Below are positions 52,736-60,351 of a stretch of DNA of 64,000 bases, piece after piece; the first letter of the stretch is position 1, and each line of letters opens with the position of its first letter. This DNA is from Hyphomicrobiales bacterium. GTDB lineage: Bacteria; Pseudomonadota; Alphaproteobacteria; Rhizobiales; Rhizobiaceae. The notes under the pieces were generated by a model. That model was given only the letters and a program-made list of their open reading frames with translations, was not told where the DNA came from and did no database searches. A program made the position numbers and the translations under genes. The stretch spans positions 124,001 to 188,000 of the forward strand of contig UBZP01000005.1 of NCBI GenBank assembly GCA_900469965.1. The letters run 5' to 3'.

Positions 52736-54256
52736 TCAGTTCTTCGGGGTGACGTTCCAGAAATGCGGCCAGTAGGTCGGCGTGTAGCCGCCGACGGAGC
52801 CCGCCACGCCGGCGACCGCATTGAAGTTGCCGACCTTGAACAGCGGCGCATCGTCATAGATCGCCGCCTGGATCGCTTCCCAGGCCTTCAGCTTGTCGTC
52901 GTCGCTGGCGGCTTCCATGTAGGCGGCGACGACCTTGGCCTTCTGGTCGGAGACGTACCAGCCCGGATAGGTGTCGGTGATCGTGTTGATCGTCGTCGGG
53001 TCGCCAGGGAAATTGGAATGGGTGATGAAGATGTCCCATTCCTTCGGGTCGGCGCGGCGGGTGGTCAGCGTCGCCCAGTCGACCACCTGCAGGTCGACCT
53101 TGAAGCCGGCGGCCTCGAGATAGGCCTTGGCGACCTCGCCGATCTTGTAGTGGAACTCGTACTGGCGGCTGGTCATCAGGCGGATCGGGGTGCCGTCATA
53201 GCCGGCGGCCTCGAGGAGTGCCGCGGCCGCCTCCGGATCGCCTTCGCCGTAGCGGGCCACGCCGGCCTCGGTGTGCCAGAACGAGCCGGTCGGGAAGATC
53301 GACGCATCGACGCTGAAGAAGCGGTCGTCGGAAAAGGCGGCCAGCATCATGTCGGAGGGGTTGAGCGCTGCCTGAACCGCCTGGCGGAGTTCCTTCTTCG
53401 TCAGCACGCCTTCCTTCATGTTCATGTTCAGTGAGGCCCAGCCGGCGTTCTCGAAGATCACGGGCTTGGCGGTGCCGCTCGCCTCGACGCGCTCATAGGC
53501 GCTGACGGGCAGCGCATCCGCATAGTCGAACTGGCCGGAAATCAGGCCCTCGACGCGGGTGTTCGCATCCGGCACCGGCACGAAGCGGACTTCCTTGGCG
53601 ATCGCCTCGCGCTTGCCGGCATAGTTGCTCGGCTCGCCCTCGGGCGACTTGTAGCCCTCGAAGCGGACGAGCTGGGTATACTGGTCGGGCTTGCGCTCCT
53701 TCAGGGCGTAGGGGCCGGTGCCGACGAATTCGGTGAGGGTGTCGGCCACCTTTTCCGACGGCAGGATGATCGAGGCCTGCGACAGGGTCGCCAGCAGCGG
53801 CGCATAGCGGGACTTCAGCTTGATGACGACGGCCTGGGGGCCATCCTCGGCGAGGCTCTCGACGATCGTCGCGACCTGCTTGCCCTTGGAGTTGACCGCC
53901 ATCCAGCGGGTCAGCGAGGCGACCACGTCCTTGGCGTCGAAGGCGCTGCCGTCGTGGAACGTCACGCCTTCGCGCAGCGGAATGCGATAGGTGAGCCCGT
54001 CCTCGGAGACGTCCGGCATCGCGGCCGCCAGCAGCGGCACCGACTTCCACTGGGCGTCATAGGTGTAGAGCGTCTCGAAGATGTGCTGGTCGATCATCAG
54101 CACGATGTCGGTGGGCGTCTGCATGGCATCCAGCGTCGGCGGCTCGCCGATGGTGGCAACCGTCAGGATGCCTTCGGAGGCCGCCTGCGCGGGCACGAGC
54201 CCGGTGGAAGCGGCCAGGGCGGAGGCCAAGGTCGCGATGAGAAAAGTCTTCTTCAT
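52736..54256 (-). CDS. Peptide ABC transporter substrate-binding protein (SBP family 5)
   Basis: A 506-residue periplasmic binding protein with a clear signal peptide (MKKTFLIATLASALAASTGLVPAQA). SBP family 5 features include YRIPLREGVTFHDGSAFDAKDVVASL, and a C-terminus ending in TYWPHFWNVTPKN. It follows the MlrC gene by 98 bases in the same operon. A homologue near DppA/OppA; the ligand may be an unusual or D-residue peptide, inferred from the neighbours. Confidence 0.92.
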   Translation of the reverse strand: MKKTFLIATLASALAASTGLVPAQAASEGILTVATIGEPPTLDAMQTPTDIVLMIDQHIFETLYTYDAQWKSVPLLAAAMPDVSEDGLTYRIPLREGVTFHDGSAFDAKDVVASLTRWMAVNSKGKQVATIVESLAEDGPQAVVIKLKSRYAPLLATLSQASIILPSEKVADTLTEFVGTGPYALKERKPDQYTQLVRFEGYKSPEGEPSNYAGKREAIAKEVRFVPVPDANTRVEGLISGQFDYADALPVSAYERVEASGTAKPVIFENAGWASLNMNMKEGVLTKKELRQAVQAALNPSDMMLAAFSDDRFFSVDASIFPTGSFWHTEAGVARYGEGDPEAAAALLEAAGYDGTPIRLMTSRQYEFHYKIGEVAKAYLEAAGFKVDLQVVDWATLTTRRADPKEWDIFITHSNFPGDPTTINTITDTYPGWYVSDQKAKVVAAYMEAASDDDKLKAWEAIQAAIYDDAPLFKVGNFNAVAGVAGSVGGYTPTYWPHFWNVTPKN

Positions 54257-54354
54257 GAGGTTCCCCTTTCTTTCACTAGGATGCGTGCGTTTCGCGCACA
54301 CCGGTTTGTCGCAACTGCTCGAGGCTTCGGGCCGGCACGGAGGCCGGGCCCGGG

Positions 54355-55836
54355 TCAGCTTTCCAGCCCCAGCGGATCGGCGACGCGCGGCCACAACTGG
54401 AGGCTCGCCTTTCGGTAGGGCGTCGTTGCCGGGTCCGTCGGGTAGGAGGTCGGCGCGGCGATGTAGACGATCTCGGAGGCGATCGGCTGGAACCCCGCGT
54501 GAAAATGGTTGGTCGACTTCACAAGCAGCATGCGCTTGGCGGAAAAATCGATGCCCAGGTTGGAAAAGATGTCCGGCTCGTAGGTCTGGGTGCGGCTGGT
54601 GATCAGGACGATGTCGGTTTCGGTCCCGAGCGGGCGGACGACCGCGGCACTGCCGAGCGTGACGCGGCTGTTGCGGAAACTCTGCCAGCCGCTGTCCACG
54701 ACGCGCTCCACCCGGACCCGCAGGTCGAGCGGTTCGCCACCCTGCGGGCCGGACTTGCCGCCGATGCGCAGGTCGAGCTCCGCCCCCTCGCCTGCCGCAT
54801 GGCAGAAGGAGACGGCAACGGGATCCCAGATCGTCGCCACGGCGATGTCGTCGAGGCCGCGCTCCATCATCCGGCGCAGGACATGGGTCGCATCGCCCGC
54901 CACGCCGCCGCCCGGATTGTCCCAGACATCGGCGATCACGACCGGCTTGTCCGGGCAGGTAGCGCGCAGTTCGAGCGCGCGGTCGAGCCCGGCCTCGGTA
55001 TCGAGCATCGGCATCGCCGTCTGCCGGCGCATGCCGTAGAGCTCGCGGCCCAGCGCGCTCGCGAGCGCATCGCCCTTCTCCCGGGCGTCGTCGGTGACGA
55101 CGACGATGCGGGTGCCCATGTCGGGCACGTCGCCGGCCATGAAGCCGTGGATGACCGAGATCGAGACGATGCCGTCCTTGCCTTCCATCGCCTTCAGGCG
55201 ATCGACGAAGGAGCGCATCGGCTCGCGGCTGGTCGGATAGATCGTGATCATCCGGCAGTCGAAGGTGGAGATCACCGGCTTGAGCTTGCCGCGCAGCGTC
55301 CTCAGCGCTAGCTCGACGACGTGTTCGCCGCGCTGCTCGAAATCCGTGTGCGGGAACTCCAGGAAGGCGGCCAGGATGTCGAGATTGGCGACGCGGAGCG
55401 CCGTCAGGTGGCTGTGCGGATCGAACTCGGCGGCGACGAGGACATCGGGTCCGACGATCGCGCGGACCCGCGAGAGGAAATCGCCTTCCGGGTCGTCGTA
55501 GCCCTGCGCCACCATGGCGCCATGCAGGCCTAGGACGGCGCCGTCGACCGGCAGGGCGGCCTGCAGCTCGCCCAGGATCCGGTCCCGCAGCGTCTCGTAG
55601 GTCCGGCGCTGGATCAGGCCGGCGGGCTCGGCCCAGCACGACGTGCCCTCGATGACGGTGAAGCCCTCCGCCCGCCCGCGGCGGCGCAGGATCGGCACGA
55701 CGGACGAACAGAGCGTCGGCGTGTCGGGGTGCTCGCCGGGTCCCGCATAGAACGCCGCCTTGAACGCGTGCATGTCGGTCGGGACGGGAGAGAACGTGTT
55801 GGTCTCGGTCGCCAGCGAGGCGGTGAATATGCGCAT
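54355..55836 (-). CDS. M81-family metallopeptidase (MlrC-like)
   Basis: A 493-residue soluble protein of the MlrC (microcystin degradation) family. It begins with the conserved MRIFTASLATETNTFSPVPT. The metal site is expected around VAAEFDPHSHLTALRV and VIADVWDNPGGGVAGD. MlrC cleaves linearised microcystin; most homologues sit beside peptide ABC transporters and have unknown substrates. The ATG at 55836 is preferred over an in-frame TTG at 55848. It is the first gene of a five-gene operon with the peptide importer. No mlrA or mlrB is nearby. Confidence 0.9.
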   Translation of the reverse strand: MRIFTASLATETNTFSPVPTDMHAFKAAFYAGPGEHPDTPTLCSSVVPILRRRGRAEGFTVIEGTSCWAEPAGLIQRRTYETLRDRILGELQAALPVDGAVLGLHGAMVAQGYDDPEGDFLSRVRAIVGPDVLVAAEFDPHSHLTALRVANLDILAAFLEFPHTDFEQRGEHVVELALRTLRGKLKPVISTFDCRMITIYPTSREPMRSFVDRLKAMEGKDGIVSISVIHGFMAGDVPDMGTRIVVVTDDAREKGDALASALGRELYGMRRQTAMPMLDTEAGLDRALELRATCPDKPVVIADVWDNPGGGVAGDATHVLRRMMERGLDDIAVATIWDPVAVSFCHAAGEGAELDLRIGGKSGPQGGEPLDLRVRVERVVDSGWQSFRNSRVTLGSAAVVRPLGTETDIVLITSRTQTYEPDIFSNLGIDFSAKRMLLVKSTNHFHAGFQPIASEIVYIAAPTSYPTDPATTPYRKASLQLWPRVADPLGLES

Positions 55837-56062
55837 CAGAAATCCCAAATCTGTCCCGGCCGATGGCCGCGCCGTCTGCGGCGCCCATGCCGATCGGCAA
55901 GGCCCGCCGCCATTTCATTTGCGAGCGGCGTGCCCGGAGGGCGCACTTCGACCCGGCGCGCGCTGCCCAGAGAAGGGACGACGCATGCCCGTTTTCGAAT
56001 TGCGGCTTGTTCCGGAGGCTTGCCTGCCTGCTGTTCCTGCTCACCCGTTCACTGTTGCTCAG

Positions 56063-56077
56063 TGTAATTTATTTTCT
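56063..56077 (-). promoter_or_regulatory. Candidate RpiR operator, copy 1 (mlrC operon)
   Basis: Minus-strand AGAAAATAAATTACA, matching the consensus NGAAAATRAWTWNCW found five times in this cluster. It starts directly after the predicted -10 and covers the likely transcription start, as expected for repression. Confidence 0.65.
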
Positions 56078-56107
56078 TCATAATGCGTCCGATCGCCAGA
56101 ATGTCAA
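56078..56107 (-). promoter_or_regulatory. Sigma70-like promoter for the mlrC operon
   Basis: Minus-strand TTGACA (56102-56107, perfect -35), 18 bases, TTATGA (or 19 bases, TATGAA). The leader to the mlrC ATG would be about 235 bases. Confidence 0.5.
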
Positions 56108-56132
56108 CGAACTTCTGATACGCATCGTCAGT

Positions 56133-56153
56133 TTATGTAATTCCTTTACATAA
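56133..56153. repeat. 21-bp palindrome upstream of the mlrC promoter
   Basis: A perfect inverted repeat TTATGTAA-N5-TTACATAA. Its centre is about 72 bases upstream of the predicted start of transcription, a usual place for an activator. Its sequence differs from the 15-bp operator, so it suggests a second regulator. GCATGC (56155-56160) follows at once. Confidence 0.6.
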
Positions 56154-56409
56154 CGCATGCGAAGTCGCGAATATTTTCACGACCTCCGGCGTGCGCGCCG
56201 GTCGCCGGGCCTGTCCGTCCGTCCATTTTCTTTTGAAGATCAGGCGCTTCCGCGGCGCCTGCGTCCGGGCCCGCCGCGCGGCGCGCAAGCTGGCGATGAA
56301 AAACGCGCCGGGAAATCGCGCCTAATTTTCGCCGTCCGGCGCGCCGGCGCCGGGTCCGAAAGGCGAACTCCGGGCCCGGCACGAAAAAAGTTTCAGGTCG
56401 GTCGGGGTT

Positions 56410-57498
56410 TCACCACACCGTGCCGCGCGCATCCACCGCTTCAACGCGGGTCACGACGCCGCCGCGATGGAACACCATCCGGTCGAAGAGATTGCTGACC
56501 ACGCAGGTGTGGTTGGGCACCACCCTGACCCTTTCGCCGACACCGGGGAAGACGCCCGTCACATCCTTCAGGTCGACCACCGCATGCTCCTCCGACAGGG
56601 AGACGATGCGCGCGCCCTCGAAGCCCTCGATCATGCCGTAGTCGCTGAAGCCCAGGAGGTCGGAGGTCAGGGCCTTCGAGCCGCAATCGAGGACGGCGCG
56701 ACCGGGCGCCGGCCGGGAGACCACGGTCGCCAGAATGTGCATGGCGAGATCGCCGGCCGTGCAGTGACCGGCCCGAACCATGCTGCGGTCGTTGTAGACA
56801 TAGGTTCCGGCGCGGTGCTCGGTGGCGGACGGCACCAGATGCGCCGAGAACAGGTCCGGCGAGCCGCCGTTGGAGCGCACCGGACACGCGATGTCCTTCT
56901 CCGCCAGCAGGTCCATGGTGCGGACGATGAACGCCTCGACCCGCTCCGCGCCGCCGGTCGCGGGATAGGTCAGGATGCCGGCAAAGCGCAGGCCGGGGGC
57001 GGCTGCGATCTTCTCCGCCAGGGCTGCGGCATCCTCCGGCGTCTGCACGCCGCAGCGGCGGCCGCCCGTGTCGCATTCGACCAGGACCGTCAGCGGCCGG
57101 CCCGCCTCGAAGGTCCCCGCGAGCCCTTCGACGACCGTGGCGCTGTCGGCAACGACGGCAAGCCGCCCGATCCGCTCATTGAGCGCGCGCAGGCGCGCGA
57201 GCTTGGCCGCACCGAGGATGTTGTAGGTGATCAGGATATCGTCGAAGCCGGCATCGGCGAAGACCTCCGCCTCGCTGATCTTCTGGCAGTTGATGCCGAC
57301 GGCGCCGGCCTGAAGCTGCTGGCGCGCGATGGCGGCGATCTTGTGCGTCTTGATGTGCGGGCGGAACACCTTGCCGTGCGCCTCGACATAGCGCTGGGCC
57401 CTTGCGATGTTCGCGGCCAGACGGTCCTCGTCGATCACGGGCATGGGGGTTGCGACCTGATCGAGCGGCATGCCGGCTTCCGGCCAGGGATTGAACAT
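56410..57498 (-). CDS. D-threonine aldolase/D-serine dehydratase-like PLP enzyme
   Basis: A 362-residue cytosolic enzyme of fold type III (alanine racemase-like). The PLP lysine lies in RPHIKTHK (near residue 50). The C-terminal metal motif VPNHTCVVSN (His and Cys) is conserved in the D-threonine aldolase and D-serine dehydratase group. It acts on D-amino acids; aldolase or dehydratase activity cannot be separated from sequence. AGAGGTG lies about eight bases before the ATG. It is divergent from the RpiR regulator, with a shared operator region. Confidence 0.85.
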   Translation of the reverse strand: MFNPWPEAGMPLDQVATPMPVIDEDRLAANIARAQRYVEAHGKVFRPHIKTHKIAAIARQQLQAGAVGINCQKISEAEVFADAGFDDILITYNILGAAKLARLRALNERIGRLAVVADSATVVEGLAGTFEAGRPLTVLVECDTGGRRCGVQTPEDAAALAEKIAAAPGLRFAGILTYPATGGAERVEAFIVRTMDLLAEKDIACPVRSNGGSPDLFSAHLVPSATEHRAGTYVYNDRSMVRAGHCTAGDLAMHILATVVSRPAPGRAVLDCGSKALTSDLLGFSDYGMIEGFEGARIVSLSEEHAVVDLKDVTGVFPGVGERVRVVPNHTCVVSNLFDRMVFHRGGVVTRVEAVDARGTVW

Positions 57499-57548
57499 GG
57501 ATACACCTCTATGGTCCTGCTGAAGCGCCGCGACCTGCGGCGGCTGAT

Positions 57549-57563
57549 TGTTATTTATTTTCG
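57549..57563 (-). promoter_or_regulatory. Candidate RpiR operator, copy 2 (D-threonine aldolase-like gene)
   Basis: Minus-strand CGAAAATAAATAACA, consensus NGAAAATRAWTWNCW. It lies 51-65 bases before the gene's ATG, in the 184-base divergent gap with the regulator gene. Confidence 0.65.
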
Positions 57564-57588
57564 TTGAAGCATCTGCTTCCGTTGAAGC
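57562..57588. repeat. 18-bp-spaced direct repeat in the D-TA/RpiR divergent gap
   Basis: CGTTGAAGC occurs at 57562-57570 and again at 57580-57588. Between them GAAGCA-TC-TGCTTC (57566-57579) forms a palindrome. The second copy supplies the TTGAAG -35 of the regulator promoter, so these repeats may be binding sites or chance promoter parts. Confidence 0.4.
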
Positions 57589-57609
57589 TCCCGCGCACTA
57601 TGCTATGAA
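57582..57609 (+). promoter_or_regulatory. Promoter for the RpiR regulator gene
   Basis: TTGAAG, 16 bases, TATGAA (four of six bases match in each box). Predicted start about 57616, just before operator copy 3, which would allow autoregulation. Confidence 0.4.
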
Positions 57610-57621
57610 ATAGTGCTGGAG

Positions 57622-57636
57622 AGAAATTCATTTTCA
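57622..57636 (-). promoter_or_regulatory. Candidate RpiR operator, copy 3 (regulator's own gene)
   Basis: Minus-strand TGAAAATGAATTTCT, consensus NGAAAATRAWTWNCW. It lies 47-61 bases before the regulator ATG, within its predicted leader. Confidence 0.65.
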
Positions 57637-57682
57637 CGATTTTGGAACTTCGCGCCGCAGCGCCAGCATTCAGGGAACTCCC

Positions 57683-58546
57683 ATGGATCTTTTTCACGGC
57701 CTCTCCGACGAGGACGGCAAGCTGTCCGGGCTGGAGAAGAAACTGGCGCGACTGGTGCTCGACGACGTGGAGTTCGTGGTCAACTCCTCGATCATCGAGC
57801 TGGCCGAGCGGGCGGGCGTTTCGCCGCCGACGGTGACTCGGTTCTGCCGGCGGCTGGGATGCCAGGGCTATTCGGACTTCAAGGTGCAGCTGGCGCGGAT
57901 GACCTATGTCGGGCTGCGCTACCTGAAGCCGGAGGCCCCGACGGCCACGCCGGAAGAGGTCGCGGAAGACATCGTCACCAAGGCGCAGAACGCGCTGTTC
58001 GAGCTGCACCGCCAGCTCGACCTCGCCACGCTGGACAGGGCAGCCCATCTGCTGCGCGGCGCGGAATTCATCCAGGCCTTCGGCGCCAGCGGCAACTCCG
58101 CCATGATCGTCAACGAACTGCACAACCGCCTCTTCCGGCTCGGGTGCCGCATCAACGCCTCCAACGACCACAACATGAACGTGATGATGTCGGCCGCCGC
58201 GCAGCCGGGCACGGTCGTCTTCGGCTCGTCCTTCACCGGACGCGACCTCGGCCTCGTCCACTGCCTCGAACTGCTTCGCCAGGCCGCCATTCCGACGATC
58301 GTCATCACCCAGCCGAACTCCCCGGTGGCCGCAGCCGCCGACGTGGTGATCGCCATCGAACTGCCGGAGGGGAAGAACATCTTCCGCCCCACCTCGACGC
58401 GCTACGCCTATCTCGCGGCGATCGACATCCTCGCCAACCTGGTCGCCTATGCCGATCGCACCAAGGCGATCAAGGCGCTGCGCAGCATCAAGGAAGAACT
58501 GGTGCGCCATCGCGACGGCGACGACCGCCAGCTGCTCGGCGACTGA
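57683..58546 (+). CDS. RpiR/MurR-family transcriptional regulator (HTH_6 + SIS)
   Basis: A 287-residue cytosolic DNA-binding protein. The N-terminal helix-turn-helix (about 20-80) has NSSIIELAERAGVSPPTVTRFCRRLGCQGYSDFKVQLAR. The C-terminal SIS domain (about 115-250; IQAFGASGNSAMIVNELHNRLFRLG, VVFGSSFTGRDLGLVHCLELL) binds a phosphosugar or small ligand in the family. AGGGAA lies six bases before the ATG. It is flanked by D-amino-acid and peptide genes that carry a shared 15-bp motif, which makes it the likely local regulator. Confidence 0.9.
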   Translation: MDLFHGLSDEDGKLSGLEKKLARLVLDDVEFVVNSSIIELAERAGVSPPTVTRFCRRLGCQGYSDFKVQLARMTYVGLRYLKPEAPTATPEEVAEDIVTKAQNALFELHRQLDLATLDRAAHLLRGAEFIQAFGASGNSAMIVNELHNRLFRLGCRINASNDHNMNVMMSAAAQPGTVVFGSSFTGRDLGLVHCLELLRQAAIPTIVITQPNSPVAAAADVVIAIELPEGKNIFRPTSTRYAYLAAIDILANLVAYADRTKAIKALRSIKEELVRHRDGDDRQLLGD

Positions 58547-58617
58547 GCCCCCAGACGGGGACCAGTGCCGGGTCGCGTTTCGGGCCGACATTCGTCCGCC
58601 GGCACGACGGGCGGGTG

Positions 58618-59013
58618 TCAGTCGAGCGGCTTGTAGGCGATCACGTCCATCTCGACCTTCGCATCGACCATCAGCGGCGACTGCACGGTCGAGCGGGCGG
58701 GCGGGTGATCGATGAAGTGCTTCTGGAAGACCGCGTTGAAGCTGGAGAAGTCGCGCGCGTCATCCAGCCAGACATTGACCTTGACGACGTCGGCCAGCGT
58801 GCAGTCGGCCAGCGCCAGCACGGACTTGATGTTGGCGACGACCTGCTCGGTCTGGGCGACGATGTTGCCGGAAACGACCTCGCCGTCCACCGTCGGCACC
58901 TGCCCGGAGACATAGACGAAGTCGCCGGCCCTGACGGCCTTGGCGAAGGGACGACGCTGGCCGCCGGCCTGGTTGTCGGCCGCTTCGAGGCGAACGAGCT
59001 TTTTCTGGGACAT
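58618..59013 (-). CDS. RidA/YjgF/YER057c/UK114-family protein
   Basis: A 131-residue protein of the RidA family, which hydrolyses enamine and imine intermediates released by PLP enzymes acting on amino acids. Signatures are GDFVYVSGQVPTVDG and VVKVNVWLDDARDFSSFNAVF; the arginine position typical of active RidA appears as ARSTVQSPLMVDAKVEMDVIAY. AGGAG lies five bases before the ATG at 59013. Convergent with the RpiR gene. It is the natural partner of the D-threonine-aldolase-like enzyme. Confidence 0.9.
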   Translation of the reverse strand: MSQKKLVRLEAADNQAGGQRRPFAKAVRAGDFVYVSGQVPTVDGEVVSGNIVAQTEQVVANIKSVLALADCTLADVVKVNVWLDDARDFSSFNAVFQKHFIDHPPARSTVQSPLMVDAKVEMDVIAYKPLD

Positions 59014-59022
59014 GAGCACTCC

Positions 59023-59037
59023 TGCAATTCATTTTCA
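59023..59037 (-). promoter_or_regulatory. Candidate RpiR operator, copy 4 (ridA)
   Basis: Minus-strand TGAAAATGAATTGCA, consensus NGAAAATRAWTWNCW. It overlaps the ridA Shine-Dalgarno by one base. It also lies inside a seven-bp inverted repeat, CAATTCA (59025-59031) and TGAATTG (59046-59052). Confidence 0.65.
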
Positions 59038-59094
59038 TATTTTTGTGAATTGGCATGACGATAGCGCCTGAATTCGCCGAGGTCTATCTGAGTA

Positions 59095-59109
59095 TGAAAA
59101 TAATTTCCA
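59095..59109 (+). promoter_or_regulatory. Candidate RpiR operator, copy 5 (upstream of ridA)
   Basis: TGAAAATAATTTCCA, the most symmetric copy: ATGAAAAT and ATTTCCAT form arms with one mismatch around a single base (59094-59110). It is 72 bases from copy 4, about seven helical turns, so DNA looping is possible. Confidence 0.65.
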
Positions 59110-59205
59110 TCCTCTTGACGGATCACGGGCCAGTTTGCCGCATTGAATGCGGCAGGCGCGCTGGCTATGGTTCCCGTCGTGCCGCAATGGCGCGTTGGGG
59201 AAATC

Positions 59206-59607
59206 ATGGTCGGGCGTCTGAGCTTCGTCGAACATTGCATGGTGCGTGCGCTCTGCACGCTCGCCCTGCTGTTCGTCGGCTTCGCGCACAAGCCGGCGAT
59301 GGCGGCCCCCTGGCTGCCGGCTGCAACCGAGCTCGCGCAATACGTCCTGCCGGACGGCACGCTGCCGGTCCTCTGCCTTTCGTCCGAGCACGGCAAGGCC
59401 AGCCATGACGGGCAGGACCAGGGCTCGGGCTGCGAGGCCTGCCGGCTCTCGGCCTCCATCCTGCTGCCGGTGCCGCAAGCGGGGGCCCTTGAGCCGATCC
59501 TGCGCGAGATCGCCCGCTCCATGCCGCTCCGGGCCGAAGCGCACCACCGGCAGCTCTTCCCGCCGAACACCGCCCCGCGCGGTCCTCCATCCGGCCCGCA
59601 AGCCTGA
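59206..59607 (+). CDS. DUF2946-family protein next to copper genes
   Basis: A 133-residue protein of the DUF2946 family with an N-terminal hydrophobic segment (FVEHCMVRALCTLALLFVGFAHKPAMA) likely to be a signal or anchor. A CxxC pair in GSGCEACRLSASILLP is the family hallmark, suggesting metal binding. The start is uncertain; the ATG at 59206 fits the signal sequence. It lies 258 bases before the PCuAC gene; members often sit beside copper chaperone genes. Confidence 0.7.
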   Translation: MVGRLSFVEHCMVRALCTLALLFVGFAHKPAMAAPWLPAATELAQYVLPDGTLPVLCLSSEHGKASHDGQDQGSGCEACRLSASILLPVPQAGALEPILREIARSMPLRAEAHHRQLFPPNTAPRGPPSGPQA

Positions 59608-59865
59608 GCCGCTGCCGCTGATTGCGGCGGCATCTTCAGCCGTGCCGGAAGCGGTCTGCCAGAAGCGGATCCTTGCCGGTGCCTCGCCGGATGCCGTTTC
59701 ATGTCGACCCGAACAAAGCCCGTGTCCATGCCCCTTTCCGCGCATCGACGGCGGTCTTCGCCATCGCCGGACCGCCACCGCCAACAACCTGCCGAAGCGC
59801 GCTCCGCGCCGGCGACCCTCACCATCAACCCCCAAACCACATCAAACCACACACTGGAGACAATC

Positions 59866-60351
59866 ATGAAGAAATCGACACCGACGCTTCTCGCCCTCGC
59901 CCTGTTGCTGTCCGGTCCGGCCATGGCGCTCGCCCACGACTTCAAGGTCGGGCAGATCGAGATCGACCATCCCCATGCGCGCGCCATGCTCCCCGGGGCA
60001 AAGGTGGGCGGCGGCTACCTCAGCATCACCAACGAGGGCGCCGACGACCGCCTCGTCGCCGTCGCCACCGCGCGTGCGGCAAGTGCCCAGTTGCACGAGA
60101 TGAAGATGGACGGCGGCATCATGGTCATGCGCGAACTGAAGGACGGGGTGGCCGTTCCGGCCGGGGCCACCGTCGAACTCAAGCCCGGCGGTTACCACGT
60201 CATGTTCATGAACGTGGCCGAGCCGTTCAAGGAAGGCGAGAAGATCGCGGCGACGCTGACCTTCGAGAAGGCCGGCACCGTCGAGGTGGAGTTCACCGTC
60301 GGTCCCGCCGCCGGCGGCGGGCAGGATGCGAACAAGGGACACGGGCAGTGA
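59866..60351 (+). CDS. Periplasmic copper chaperone PCu(A)C
   Basis: A 161-residue exported protein (signal MKKSTPTLLALALLLSGPAMALA) with the H-M-M-H-M copper(I) site: LHEMKMDGGIMVMREL and GGYHVMFMN. It delivers copper to cytochrome oxidase with Sco proteins. GGAG lies seven bases before the ATG. The stop overlaps the GTG of the Sco gene. Confidence 0.92.
   Translation: MKKSTPTLLALALLLSGPAMALAHDFKVGQIEIDHPHARAMLPGAKVGGGYLSITNEGADDRLVAVATARAASAQLHEMKMDGGIMVMRELKDGVAVPAGATVELKPGGYHVMFMNVAEPFKEGEKIAATLTFEKAGTVEVEFTVGPAAGGGQDANKGHGQ

Larger units (their letters stand above)
55837..56409. promoter_or_regulatory. 573-base control region upstream of the mlrC-peptide transporter operon
   Basis: This gap has no gene. 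It changes sharply in composition: 56060-56185 is A/T-rich and holds a promoter, an operator and a palindrome, while 56190-56390 is very GC-rich with several inverted repeats. TATTTTCA (56172-56179) and TAATTTTCG near 56320 are further partial matches to the 15-bp operator, too degenerate to count. Confidence 0.6.

Noticed and set aside
56350-56379. GC hairpin (CCGGGTCCG with CGGGCCCGG) near the D-threonine-aldolase-like gene as its terminator
   Set aside because: No T-run follows on the strand that matters; the T-rich stretch lies on the wrong side of the stem.
59025-59052. CAATTCA/TGAATTG inverted repeat as a ridA attenuator
   Set aside because: The arms are short, the loop is 14 bases and it is upstream of, and partly covered by, the 15-bp operator, so a separate function is not supported.
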